Source: Anaerolineales bacterium (GTDB taxonomy: Bacteria; Chloroflexota; Anaerolineae; Anaerolineales; Villigracilaceae). Taken from it: a stretch of DNA of 5,988 bases. The notes under the pieces were generated by a model that worked only from the letters and a program-made list of their open reading frames with translations, was not told where the DNA came from and did no database searches. Numbering within the stretch: the first letter of the stretch is position 1; each line of letters opens with the position of its first letter. The stretch is from assembly GCA_017882065.1 (NCBI GenBank), contig JADGQD010000131.1, forward strand, positions 1-5,988. The letters run 5' to 3'. Below are positions 1-5,804 of the stretch, piece by piece. A program made the translations under genes and the position numbers.

Positions 1-36
1 TGCGCACTCTAATGGGCTGGGCTGTTTGATGAGGTT

Positions 37-1170
37 TTGGACGGAGAAGTCGCCGTCCGTCAGCGTGCATTGACCGGTCAGGAGAGCCTCAAACACGACA
101 TGCTCCAGCCCGGTTCGCAGGTGGTCAGCGTGGGTGCGTGGTTCGAAGGCGACAGCGCCATCGGGAGTGGTGGGGGCGGCACCGACAGTCAGGGATACCA
201 GGAGCTGAGCTATACGTACGCGAACACGCCGCCTGCCGGTAAATTGACTGTCGTGCTCTCGATCCAGATGGTGCTTGTGTCCGGTCCCTGGTCCGTCACC
301 TGGCAGCCGGACGTGCTGCCCACCGCGGCTCCCAGCCTCCAGGCAACGCCAAACTCTGTTTGCGAGGTGACGGAGGATAATCGGCCTCAGCTTGCCCCTG
401 TCCCGGCGAGCATGCCCGGAAAGGTGCTGCTCTACCAGAAGCTGGAAGAAAGTGGTACCTGGGGCATAGTCCTCGCCAACCTGGATGGCAGCCAGAGGCA
501 GGTCGTCGCCCAACTTGGAAACTGGCCCGCCCTCTCTCCGGATGGCACACGGGTGGTCTATTCCTACGACGTGTTGTATATGGCTGACCTTCAATCCGGC
601 CAGGTGACGGCGCTGCCCGGTACCAACGGCAACGATTACAACCCGCTCTGGTCGCCGGATGGGAAATGGATTGCGTTCATCAACAGCGTCAACGGGATGC
701 ATATCTCCCTGATCGCACCGGATGGTACCCAGTTGCGTCGCCTGTTCGACGACTCGAACCATGGGGCACTGGCCGGATGGTCGCCGGACGGTGCACAGTT
801 GTATTTCACCGCCCCTGGCCTGGAAGGACAGACCCTGTATGCAATTGACCTGGCGACCGGTGAAGTAAAGACCTTGTTTATCCTGGAGGACGCCTCGTTC
901 AAAGCTCCCAACGCGACGGTTTCGCCGGACGGCACCTGGCTCGCTTATCGCGATCTTGCCATGAACGTGTATCTCGTGCGCATGGATGGCACGGATCGCC
1001 ATCTGGTTGCCAGCGGGTCCAGCACCATTGTCTGGAGTGGAGATTGGTTGGGAATTGGCTTATTGAATTTCAACGCTGAGGATACACTCGTGCTCCTTCA
1101 GCCTCAGACTTGCCAGGCCTTCATACTGCCGGAGCTGCATGGTTATTTGGAAGGGCTGCATTTACCCTAG
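37..1170 (+). CDS. TolB-like (PD40) beta-propeller protein, 5' end missing or disrupted
   Basis: The 3' two thirds encode a TolB/WD40-like PD40 propeller. Four SPDG motifs are visible at about residues 167, 206, 249 and 296 (counting from the TTG at 37), each followed by a hydrophobic strand such as RVVYS, WIAFI, QLYFT or WLAYR. A related APDG lies at 227. In this family such blades usually mediate protein or ligand binding outside the cytoplasmic membrane; no enzymatic motif is seen. Residues 1-91 look like the end of a beta-rich extracellular domain, followed by a Thr/Pro linker (about 92-125). There is no signal peptide or membrane segment, no convincing ribosome binding site before the TTG, and the same frame has a TAA at 10-12. 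The real start is therefore probably upstream, with the reading frame broken by a stop, a frameshift or a sequencing error. The propeller call is firm; the start is not. Confidence 0.8.
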   Translation: MDGEVAVRQRALTGQESLKHDMLQPGSQVVSVGAWFEGDSAIGSGGGGTDSQGYQELSYTYANTPPAGKLTVVLSIQMVLVSGPWSVTWQPDVLPTAAPSLQATPNSVCEVTEDNRPQLAPVPASMPGKVLLYQKLEESGTWGIVLANLDGSQRQVVAQLGNWPALSPDGTRVVYSYDVLYMADLQSGQVTALPGTNGNDYNPLWSPDGKWIAFINSVNGMHISLIAPDGTQLRRLFDDSNHGALAGWSPDGAQLYFTAPGLEGQTLYAIDLATGEVKTLFILEDASFKAPNATVSPDGTWLAYRDLAMNVYLVRMDGTDRHLVASGSSTIVWSGDWLGIGLLNFNAEDTLVLLQPQTCQAFILPELHGYLEGLHLP

Positions 1171-1470
1171 ACCATATCTCTCGAAAGCCCCCTGATCGAC
1201 TAGGATAATAACCGCCAAGGCGCGAAGAATACCAGGATAACATTGGAAAATCTTCGCAGCCTTGGCGGCTTCACGGGGTGGGTATTGCCGCTTGAACCTA
1301 AAGGCGATATTATGCGGGTAGTTCAGTTTTCGATTTAACCTATTCAGATACCCAATTTTTGGATGGGTTGGTCAGGCGAAATTGACCAGAATAATTAGCT
1401 TCATACTGGAAATAATGTCGCCGTATTTCGCTCCGATAATGGGTATACAATGAAATTTGCATATCCTTAA
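1171..1470. other. Intergenic region, no intact gene
   Basis: This stretch separates the propeller gene from the AlbA_2 fragment. It holds the inverted repeat at 1212-1268, and beyond about 1290 it becomes AT-richer than the flanking genes, with stops in the frames I read. A perfect TGGTCA-N8-TGACCA palindrome lies at 1369-1388, but nothing nearby gives it a role. I see no other RNA gene or coding sequence here. Confidence 0.6.
1212..1268. repeat. Long imperfect inverted repeat (stem-loop)
   Basis: The left arm 1212-1228 (CCGCCAAGGCGCGAAGA) is fully complementary to the right arm 1251-1268, apart from one extra A in the right arm. This gives 17 base pairs with a single bulge around a 22-base loop. 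It starts 42 bases after the stop of the propeller gene. No T tract follows either arm, so it is not a classical intrinsic terminator, though it could still protect or end the transcript. The wording CCGCCAAGGCGCGAAG resembles short intergenic repeats that recur in many environmental genomes, so a dispersed palindromic element is the likeliest reading. Confidence 0.75.
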
Positions 1471-1611
1471 AACTGGAATTACTTATACCTCAAATCGATT
1501 GTAGCGTTCCTAAACACAGACGGCGGGTCTCTTCTGGTTGGTGTAGAAGATGATGGCACTGTTCTAGGTATTGAAGTAGATGGTTTCCCCAGTGAGGATA
1601 AATACCTTTTA
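1471..1611 (+). pseudogene. Fragment of an AlbA_2-domain (Schlafen-type) putative DNA-binding/ATP-binding protein
   Basis: Reading in frame from 1492 gives KSIVAFLNTDGG, then SLLVGVEDDGTVLGIEVDGF, then DKYLL. This is the core signature of the AlbA_2 domain (PF04326), where a helix ending in AFLNTDGG leads into a GVxDDG strand-turn. In full-length proteins this core is preceded by an ESxxLEFK-type segment and followed by several hundred residues. Here a TAA at 1468-1470 lies just upstream, the residues before the core do not match the family, and after DKYLL the frame enters unrelated hairpin sequence and ends at 1669-1671. Only about 40 residues survive, with no start codon or ribosome binding site. 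It is a relic, truncated at both ends. Such proteins are often in accessory or defence-associated regions, but this fragment alone cannot show that. Confidence 0.8.
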
Positions 1612-1631
1612 GGCGGCTCCCATGCGCCAAA

Positions 1632-1653
1632 GGACGGGCTAAGAAGCCCGTCC
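1632..1653. terminator. GC-rich hairpin, possible terminator between converging genes
   Basis: GGACGGGCT at 1632-1640 pairs perfectly with AGCCCGTCC at 1645-1653 around a four-base loop. On the + strand it is followed by a weak, interrupted U-rich tail (AAATATATTTT). On the - strand it lies 46 bases past the glycosyltransferase stop but is followed by only three T residues. It may end transcription in either direction, or be a dispersed palindrome that sits where the AlbA_2 homology stops. Confidence 0.5.
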
Positions 1654-1699
1654 CAAATATATTTTCATTAAGCATTAGGGATTATGCAGATTCTTTCAT

Positions 1700-3193
1700 C
1701 TAACCGGCTTTGGCCGATGCGGCTACCCTTGTGCGGAGCCGGTACAACTGACCTTTCTGTGATAAATTCAGACCGGCGATGTAAAAGTAACTGACCGAGT
1801 AGACCAGCAACCAGGGCATGGACTGCCAGCCGAGGCGCGCTGTCAGGATAATGCCGGTCAAGAGGGCGTAAAAGCCCAGTCCTAATTCGGCCCATATCAT
1901 TGGACTGATTGGCATGGCATAGCGGTTGATGACTGAATGGTTTTTGGAATTCGTCAGATTGAATTTGGGTGTGCGAACGAAAGTCCCGCGGCTCTTACCG
2001 AACAGACCTTCCAGGACCCCCACAGTGTTGTTGAGTGACAGGCCGAAACCGATGACCGTCAGGATGGGAATCAGCCGCAGACGGTCGGTCAGGCGTGGCA
2101 GGTGTTCGGTGGCGGAAAGCAGGTACATTAGTGGCGGCGCGAAAGCGGCGATCATCATCAATGGAATCCATTTGAATATCTGGGGTGTGAAAATTCCGAC
2201 CGGCAGCATCAACAGTAGCGTCCCCAGCATGAGCGGATGAACAAAATAGCCGGTGATGTGGACGAGTCCCAGCACTTTCTTGTACCAGGGCGCGTCGGAC
2301 TTTAGTAATGGTTGAATCAGTTTCTTCAGGGTCTGGAAACTGCCTTTGGCCCAGCGGAATTGTTGTTTTTTGAAGGACTCGATCTGGGCTGGCAATTCCG
2401 CCGGGACGACCACGTCGGGCAGGTAGTCAAACTGCCAGCCGCGTATCTGCGCCCGGTAGCTCAAGTCCAAATCTTCGGTCAGGGTATCAGGCTGCCACCC
2501 GCCGGAATCCTCGATGCAAACCTTGCGCCACAGCCCGGCTGTACCGTTGAAGTTCATGAACAGGTGATTTCGTGAGCGGGCTGTCTGCTCGATAACGAAA
2601 TGTCCGTCAATCCCCAACGACTGCGCCAGGGTCAGAGTGTTGAACTTGTCGTTCAGGTGGCCCCAGCGGGTTTGGAGACAGCCCAGTCGCGGGTCATGAA
2701 ACTCGGGGACGGTCTTCTTGAGCCAGTCGGCGGGTGGGACGAAATCGGCGTCGAAGACAGCAATCAGCTCACCCGTGGCGGCTTTCAGGCCTTCAGCCAG
2801 CGCACCGGCCTTGAAACCGCCCTGGGTGCTGCGATGGAGCAGTTCGATATCCAAGCCTTTGGCGGCGTGCTTGTTCACCAGGCGTCGGATCATATTGGTT
2901 GTATCGTCGGTCGAATCGTCCAACACCTGAACCTGCAACCGGTCACGCGGATAGTCGAAACTGGCAATGGCATTAATCAGCCGTTCAACGGTGTAACGTT
3001 CGTTAAACGTGGGCAGTTGCACGGTCACACGCGGCCACTCAACGGGGGGTGTCCCGCCGCTGCGGCGATTTGGCCGGTTTTTTGTCTGCAAGTAAAGAAT
3101 GACCGAGACTAGGTTGTTCAACCCATAAACGGCCATTCCGACCAACGTCAGCAAATATAAAAAATCAATAATACCAAGAAAAACCTTCCACAT
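1700..3193 (-). CDS. Membrane family 2 glycosyltransferase, CslA/cellulose-synthase-like
   Basis: Probable processive glycosyltransferase that uses a nucleotide sugar in the cytoplasm to build a beta-linked polysaccharide. Counting from the ATG at 3193 (497 aa), a hydrophobic N-terminus (about 5-33) anchors it. The GT-A domain follows: LPTFNE near 60, DDSTDDT at 92-98, the metal-binding DAD at 148-150, TED with the catalytic base at 239-241, and QQFRW (QxxRW) at 277-281. Four or five membrane segments fill about 308-477. The DDSTDDT wording and length fit plant CslA/CslC-like mannan or glucan synthases and their bacterial relatives; substrate cannot be told. All key motifs are intact. The frame stays open to a TTG at 3262 with ATGs at 3253 and 3202. 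I chose 3193 because AAAGGA lies 8 bases upstream and membrane sequence begins at once. No partner gene (BcsB, PilZ, hydrolase) is adjacent. Confidence 0.92.
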   Translation of the reverse strand: MWKVFLGIIDFLYLLTLVGMAVYGLNNLVSVILYLQTKNRPNRRSGGTPPVEWPRVTVQLPTFNERYTVERLINAIASFDYPRDRLQVQVLDDSTDDTTNMIRRLVNKHAAKGLDIELLHRSTQGGFKAGALAEGLKAATGELIAVFDADFVPPADWLKKTVPEFHDPRLGCLQTRWGHLNDKFNTLTLAQSLGIDGHFVIEQTARSRNHLFMNFNGTAGLWRKVCIEDSGGWQPDTLTEDLDLSYRAQIRGWQFDYLPDVVVPAELPAQIESFKKQQFRWAKGSFQTLKKLIQPLLKSDAPWYKKVLGLVHITGYFVHPLMLGTLLLMLPVGIFTPQIFKWIPLMMIAAFAPPLMYLLSATEHLPRLTDRLRLIPILTVIGFGLSLNNTVGVLEGLFGKSRGTFVRTPKFNLTNSKNHSVINRYAMPISPMIWAELGLGFYALLTGIILTARLGWQSMPWLLVYSVSYFYIAGLNLSQKGQLYRLRTRVAASAKAG

Positions 3194-3201
3194 AATCTCC
3201 A

Positions 3202-3207
3202 TCCTTT
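3202..3207 (-). promoter_or_regulatory. Ribosome binding site deciding the glycosyltransferase start
   Basis: On the - strand AAAGGA sits 8 bases before the ATG at 3193 and abuts the ATG at 3202, so it fits the former. The ATG at 3253 has GGAAGG only one base upstream, which is too close, and the TTG at 3262 has AAAGAG directly abutting. A longer protein with 20 extra residues (from the 3253 ATG) remains possible. Confidence 0.5.
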
Positions 3208-3420
3208 GATTTTTGGGTAAGGCAGATGCCAAAATGTCGCTCGCGGCGGTCATGCCTTCCAACTCTTTTCTTACCGAGTAGAATGCCTCGCCTTACGTCA
3301 ACACTCCGTGGTGCCCTCACTGTACCAGAGTAGTACGCCCAACTTATAAGTATCTCGACTCTCTATCCTATCTTGCATGACCCTCTATAAGCTTATGCTC
3401 TTTATCATAATACAACAAAC

Positions 3421-3451
3421 ACTCCCCGGCCACATCCATCGGTTGGGGAGT
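3421..3451 (-). terminator. Terminator-like hairpin after the LuxR-type gene remnant
   Basis: Read on the - strand, ACTCCCC pairs with GGGGAGT as a perfect 7-bp GC-rich stem around a 17-base loop. It is followed by GTTTGTTGTATT, a T-rich but interrupted tail. It lies 34 bases beyond the stop of the response-regulator remnant, the right place to end that transcript and keep it from running into the glycosyltransferase. The rest of 3208-3420 should hold the glycosyltransferase promoter, but I could not identify a convincing -35/-10 pair. Confidence 0.55.
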
Positions 3452-3485
3452 ATTGTTCTCCGCCACTTGGGGGAGATTCGGAGGG

Positions 3486-3776
3486 TCAGGTGACGAGTTT
3501 ATGTCTTAAGGCGAGGGCCACGACTTCGATGTGGCTGGACACACCTAACTTGGTAAGAATATTGCTCACGTGGGATTTGATTGTGGATGGACTTACGATC
3601 AGTCTTGCGGCGATCTGCGTATTGTTCAAACCTTCAACCATCCAGGCCAGCACTTCATGTTCGCGCTCCGTCAGGTCGAGACCAGGTACCGGCGGTTGAT
3701 TGGCTGTCTCGACCAAGGCTTGAGCAGCCTCGGGAGAGAGAGTAGCGCGACCAGCGTGTGCAGCAGTCAGAATGGG
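3486..3776 (-). pseudogene. NarL/FixJ-family response regulator remnant: linker and LuxR-type HTH, receiver domain lost
   Basis: The C-terminal 60 residues are a complete LuxR/GerE DNA-binding domain: LTEREHEVL, then GLNNTQIAARL, then SPSTIKSHVSNIL (recognition helix), KLGV and a closing ALA. The usual Arg after KLGVxS is His here. Upstream, in the same frame, TAAHAGRATLSPEAAQAL is the typical linker joining a receiver domain to this HTH in NarL-type regulators, so the homology begins before any usable start codon. The only candidate start downstream is a TTG at 3716 with a poor ribosome binding site. Homology stops near 3776 and a stop follows at 3804-3806, so the roughly 120-residue receiver with its phosphorylated Asp is gone. 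No sensor kinase is nearby. A short HTH-only protein from the TTG (76 aa) could still be made and bind DNA constitutively, but a broken gene is the simpler reading. Confidence 0.8.
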
Positions 3777-3780
3777 GTTG

Positions 3781-3926
3781 ACGGAACAGTATTCACGGTC
3801 CAGTTACCTGTTACCAAATTGTAACAAGCCGGTCATAACCCGAGGATAGCAGGGGAGTATAATGAATATGCGCCATTGAAACCATGAATCCGGCCTATCT
3901 TTTTACGTAAAGGTGATATACCTATG
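3781..3926 (+). repeat. Direct repeat copy 1: promoter and leader module
   Basis: This segment aligns with 5660-5807. The central part, 3808-3895 against 5687-5774, aligns without gaps and differs at about 13 of 88 positions by eye. Similarity weakens to about 70% leftward to 3781 and then stops. On the right it continues through the leader, with a few indels, to the ATGAAG that opens the lipoprotein gene. A 17-base block, 3864-3880, is identical in both copies. The left edge lies about 5 bases from where the response-regulator remnant loses homology. Confidence 0.85.
3808..3863 (+). promoter_or_regulatory. Promoter with three 11-base-spaced activator half-sites, upstream of the 559-aa lipoprotein gene
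   Basis: GTTAC at 3810, GTAAC at 3821 and GTCATAAC at 3832 begin exactly 11 bases apart. A perfect -10 box, TATAAT, is at 3858-3863. The -35 position (about 17 bases upstream) reads ATAACC, a poor match that overlaps the third unit. OmpR/PhoB-family activators are known to bind 11-base direct repeats and to replace a weak -35; the third unit GGTCATAAC resembles half of a PHO box. The first two units also form the palindrome TGTTAC-N6-GTAACA, so a dimeric repressor or activator is an alternative. Transcription should start near 3870, leaving a leader of about 55 bases. Confidence 0.6.
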
Positions 3927-5603
3927 AAGATAGCAGAATCCCATAAGTGCTGTACTATCCAAATGAAACCTAAAATTGTCTTACTCCATTTGATCCTTGT
4001 ATTGTTTTTCCTCACTGCAGGTTGTACCGGAGTATCTGTAACTATATTTCCAACTGCCACTCCTTCCATTCTTCAAACAACTAAGAAATCCACACCAATC
4101 TTCCAGCCTTCCGAGACCCTTGAACCTTCGCCCACTTTTCCTCCTTCCCCCACCCCCATCCCTGACTCGTGGCTCACATTCACGGATGCATCCTTCCACC
4201 TGAAATTCCGCTTTCCCGAAAATTGGCAACCGGAATCGCCAACTCATTACAGCGGTCCAGATGGATACTTTGAATTGACGCAACAAACCTACCCAGCTTC
4301 CGAATTTGATTCTATATCCACCTTCTGTATCCTCGAGGCAAATCAAAATAAGGCGGTTGCTCTTGGAGTTCTTCCTTATGTAACAACCTGGCAGGGAGTG
4401 GATCCACAAATGCAGATTTCCCTAGGCAGCGGCTGCACGATAACTCCCGGCGGCGACACGCTTCCGACTCCTCGTGACCAGGCAGTCTTATATGCGCGCT
4501 ATCCTCAACCCTGGTCCCGTGACACATTGCTGGTCTTGCGCACGGATTCCAAACACTTTGACAGCATCCTGCGCACATTACAATTCATCGGTTCCGTCAC
4601 ACCTACTCCGCATCCCGTTAACGTCTATGACTCGCCTGCTTGCAGCTTGCCTCTGGCTGATCCGGATGTCAAGATAACTCGTACATCTGCATTGACCATT
4701 ACCGAATACCCTCTCGTAAACGCAGACTGCGACCCCATGGCCCATTTCGACGGGTTTCAAGCCCATGTACGTTCCATGGGATTGGATACCTTCGCCAGAT
4801 ATTCTACCGATCTCGTTCTTAGAGCAGAGGAGGCTGATCGCTTGCTGGAGCCGTTTGGGTATCGCCTGGTAGTTCGCCAAACTGAATTGGGTGGAGGCAA
4901 TCCTGTTCTGGCCTCCAAACAGATCACTGTTTTGGATCTTTATCGGGATGATGAACAACTGATGGCCAACATCAACCGGGTCGGCCCCGTCTCGGTCAAG
5001 GCTTCCGCAGATGATTTTATCTTTTGGGTGGAAGATACATATAATAATATTCCACCCACCGAAGTGCGCCGGACTACGCTCAATACGATTAATTGGTGGG
5101 AAACTGGTTTCAATACGGCTTGGGTCGGATCTGATCTCATCAAATACGAATACGATATGAAAACTCATCTCTCCCCAGCGGGAGCCCCCTCTCAAGCTAT
5201 TGTCAATCGCAATGGTCAACCTGTCTATTCCTTTGCCATATCACCGCCTGGCTCCGCCGGTTACCCGATTCAATGGTTATATTCATGGCATGGTCATTGG
5301 ATTCTGGAGGCGGATAATTCTTTGGTGGAAGATGGCGAACTCCAAAATTCGAAACTCGGCTATTCCGAGATCTTCAATTGGCACCCTGTGAAAGACAAAC
5401 CATTTTACTTTTACAGGGAAGGCAATTCCTATGGTATCTCATTTGACGGTCAGGCCTTGCCTCCGCATTATGACGATGTAATGCATGGGTTGTTGTGTTG
5501 TGACTGGGCAGCCTACAACATAAACAGTCTCTCCAACGGAGCCTGGTTCTATGCCCGGCGAGCCGGTATCTGGTATCTCGTCTCCGTATTGGCAAATGAA
5601 TGA
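3924..5603 (+). CDS. Large putative lipoprotein of unknown function, two-domain, Thr/Pro linker
   Basis: Not a family I can name. An N-terminal hydrophobic segment (about 18-31) ends in LTAGC, predicting lipid attachment at Cys34 and export to the outer face of the membrane. A Pro/Thr/Ser-rich linker spans about 42-80. Domain 1 (about 82-224), opening with LTFTDASFHLKFRFPENW, resembles the PsbP-like beta-sandwich often seen in surface lipoproteins. A second Thr/Pro joint at 226-231 leads to a larger domain (about 240-559). Its end carries WLYSWHGHWILE, LGYSEIFNW, KPFYFYRE, YGISFDGQALP and GAWFYARRAGIWYLV, a pattern I associate with uncharacterised Chloroflexota proteins. Besides Cys34 the exported part has six cysteines (135, 171, 240, 269, 525, 526), so disulfides are possible. 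The start at 3924 has AAAGGTGAT ending 6 bases upstream and matches the start position in the second promoter copy. An internal ATG at 3963 would give a more usual signal peptide but has no ribosome binding site. Confidence 0.88.
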   Translation: MKIAESHKCCTIQMKPKIVLLHLILVLFFLTAGCTGVSVTIFPTATPSILQTTKKSTPIFQPSETLEPSPTFPPSPTPIPDSWLTFTDASFHLKFRFPENWQPESPTHYSGPDGYFELTQQTYPASEFDSISTFCILEANQNKAVALGVLPYVTTWQGVDPQMQISLGSGCTITPGGDTLPTPRDQAVLYARYPQPWSRDTLLVLRTDSKHFDSILRTLQFIGSVTPTPHPVNVYDSPACSLPLADPDVKITRTSALTITEYPLVNADCDPMAHFDGFQAHVRSMGLDTFARYSTDLVLRAEEADRLLEPFGYRLVVRQTELGGGNPVLASKQITVLDLYRDDEQLMANINRVGPVSVKASADDFIFWVEDTYNNIPPTEVRRTTLNTINWWETGFNTAWVGSDLIKYEYDMKTHLSPAGAPSQAIVNRNGQPVYSFAISPPGSAGYPIQWLYSWHGHWILEADNSLVEDGELQNSKLGYSEIFNWHPVKDKPFYFYREGNSYGISFDGQALPPHYDDVMHGLLCCDWAAYNINSLSNGAWFYARRAGIWYLVSVLANE

Positions 5604-5686
5604 AAAAACCTCTTCCAGTTTTTCTTTCGTGAGCGGCCTGCTTCGTTGATACTTAATTAATGGAAGGGTATTCTCGATTCAATTAG

Positions 5687-5742
5687 CTGTTACAAAATCG
5701 TAACAAACCGGTCATAACTTTAGAATAGCGGGGGAGTATAAA
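5687..5742 (+). promoter_or_regulatory. Second promoter with the same 11-base-spaced half-sites
   Basis: GTTAC at 5689, GTAAC at 5700 and GTCATAAC at 5711 keep the 11-base spacing, and the -10 box is TATAAA at 5737-5742 at exactly the same distance as in copy 1. The -35 position reads ATAACT and again overlaps the third unit. TGTTAC-N6-GTAACA is retained in full even though bases within its N6 differ between copies, which suggests that the half-sites are under selection. Confidence 0.6.
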
Positions 5743-5788
5743 GAATATGCGCCATTGAATTCTTGAATCTGGCCATATCTTTTTACTC

Positions 5789-5796
5789 AAAGGAGG
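5789..5796 (+). promoter_or_regulatory. Strong ribosome binding site of the second lipoprotein gene
   Basis: AAAGGAGG lies 8 bases before the ATG at 5805, a near-consensus Shine-Dalgarno sequence. The matching site in copy 1 is the weaker AAAGGTGAT, so the downstream lipoprotein is probably translated more efficiently from an equal amount of transcript. Confidence 0.8.
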
Positions 5797-5804
5797 ATAC
5801 AACT

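Noticed and set aside
1369..1388. TGGTCA-N8-TGACCA palindrome as an operator
   Set aside because: Six-base arms can arise by chance, and no promoter or gene start lies beside it.
2600..3112. Open frame of 170 codons on the + strand
   Set aside because: It is antisense to the glycosyltransferase catalytic domain, whose motifs are intact on the - strand; no ribosome binding site or domain supports it.
3296..3301. TTGACG on the - strand as a -35 box for the glycosyltransferase
   Set aside because: No acceptable -10 box is found 16-19 bases downstream.
3981..4409. Open frame of 142 codons on the - strand
   Set aside because: Low-complexity Gly/Arg-rich antisense of the Pro/Thr linker of the lipoprotein.
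4578..5219. Open frame of 213 codons on the - strand
   Set aside because: It lies wholly within the 559-aa lipoprotein gene and reads like antisense of coding DNA with no recognisable motif. The + strand frame has a signal peptide, a ribosome binding site and a promoter.
5604..5623. AAAAAC/GTTTTT stem after the lipoprotein stop as a terminator
   Set aside because: The stem is short and almost all A-T, with no clean T run after it; too weak to call.
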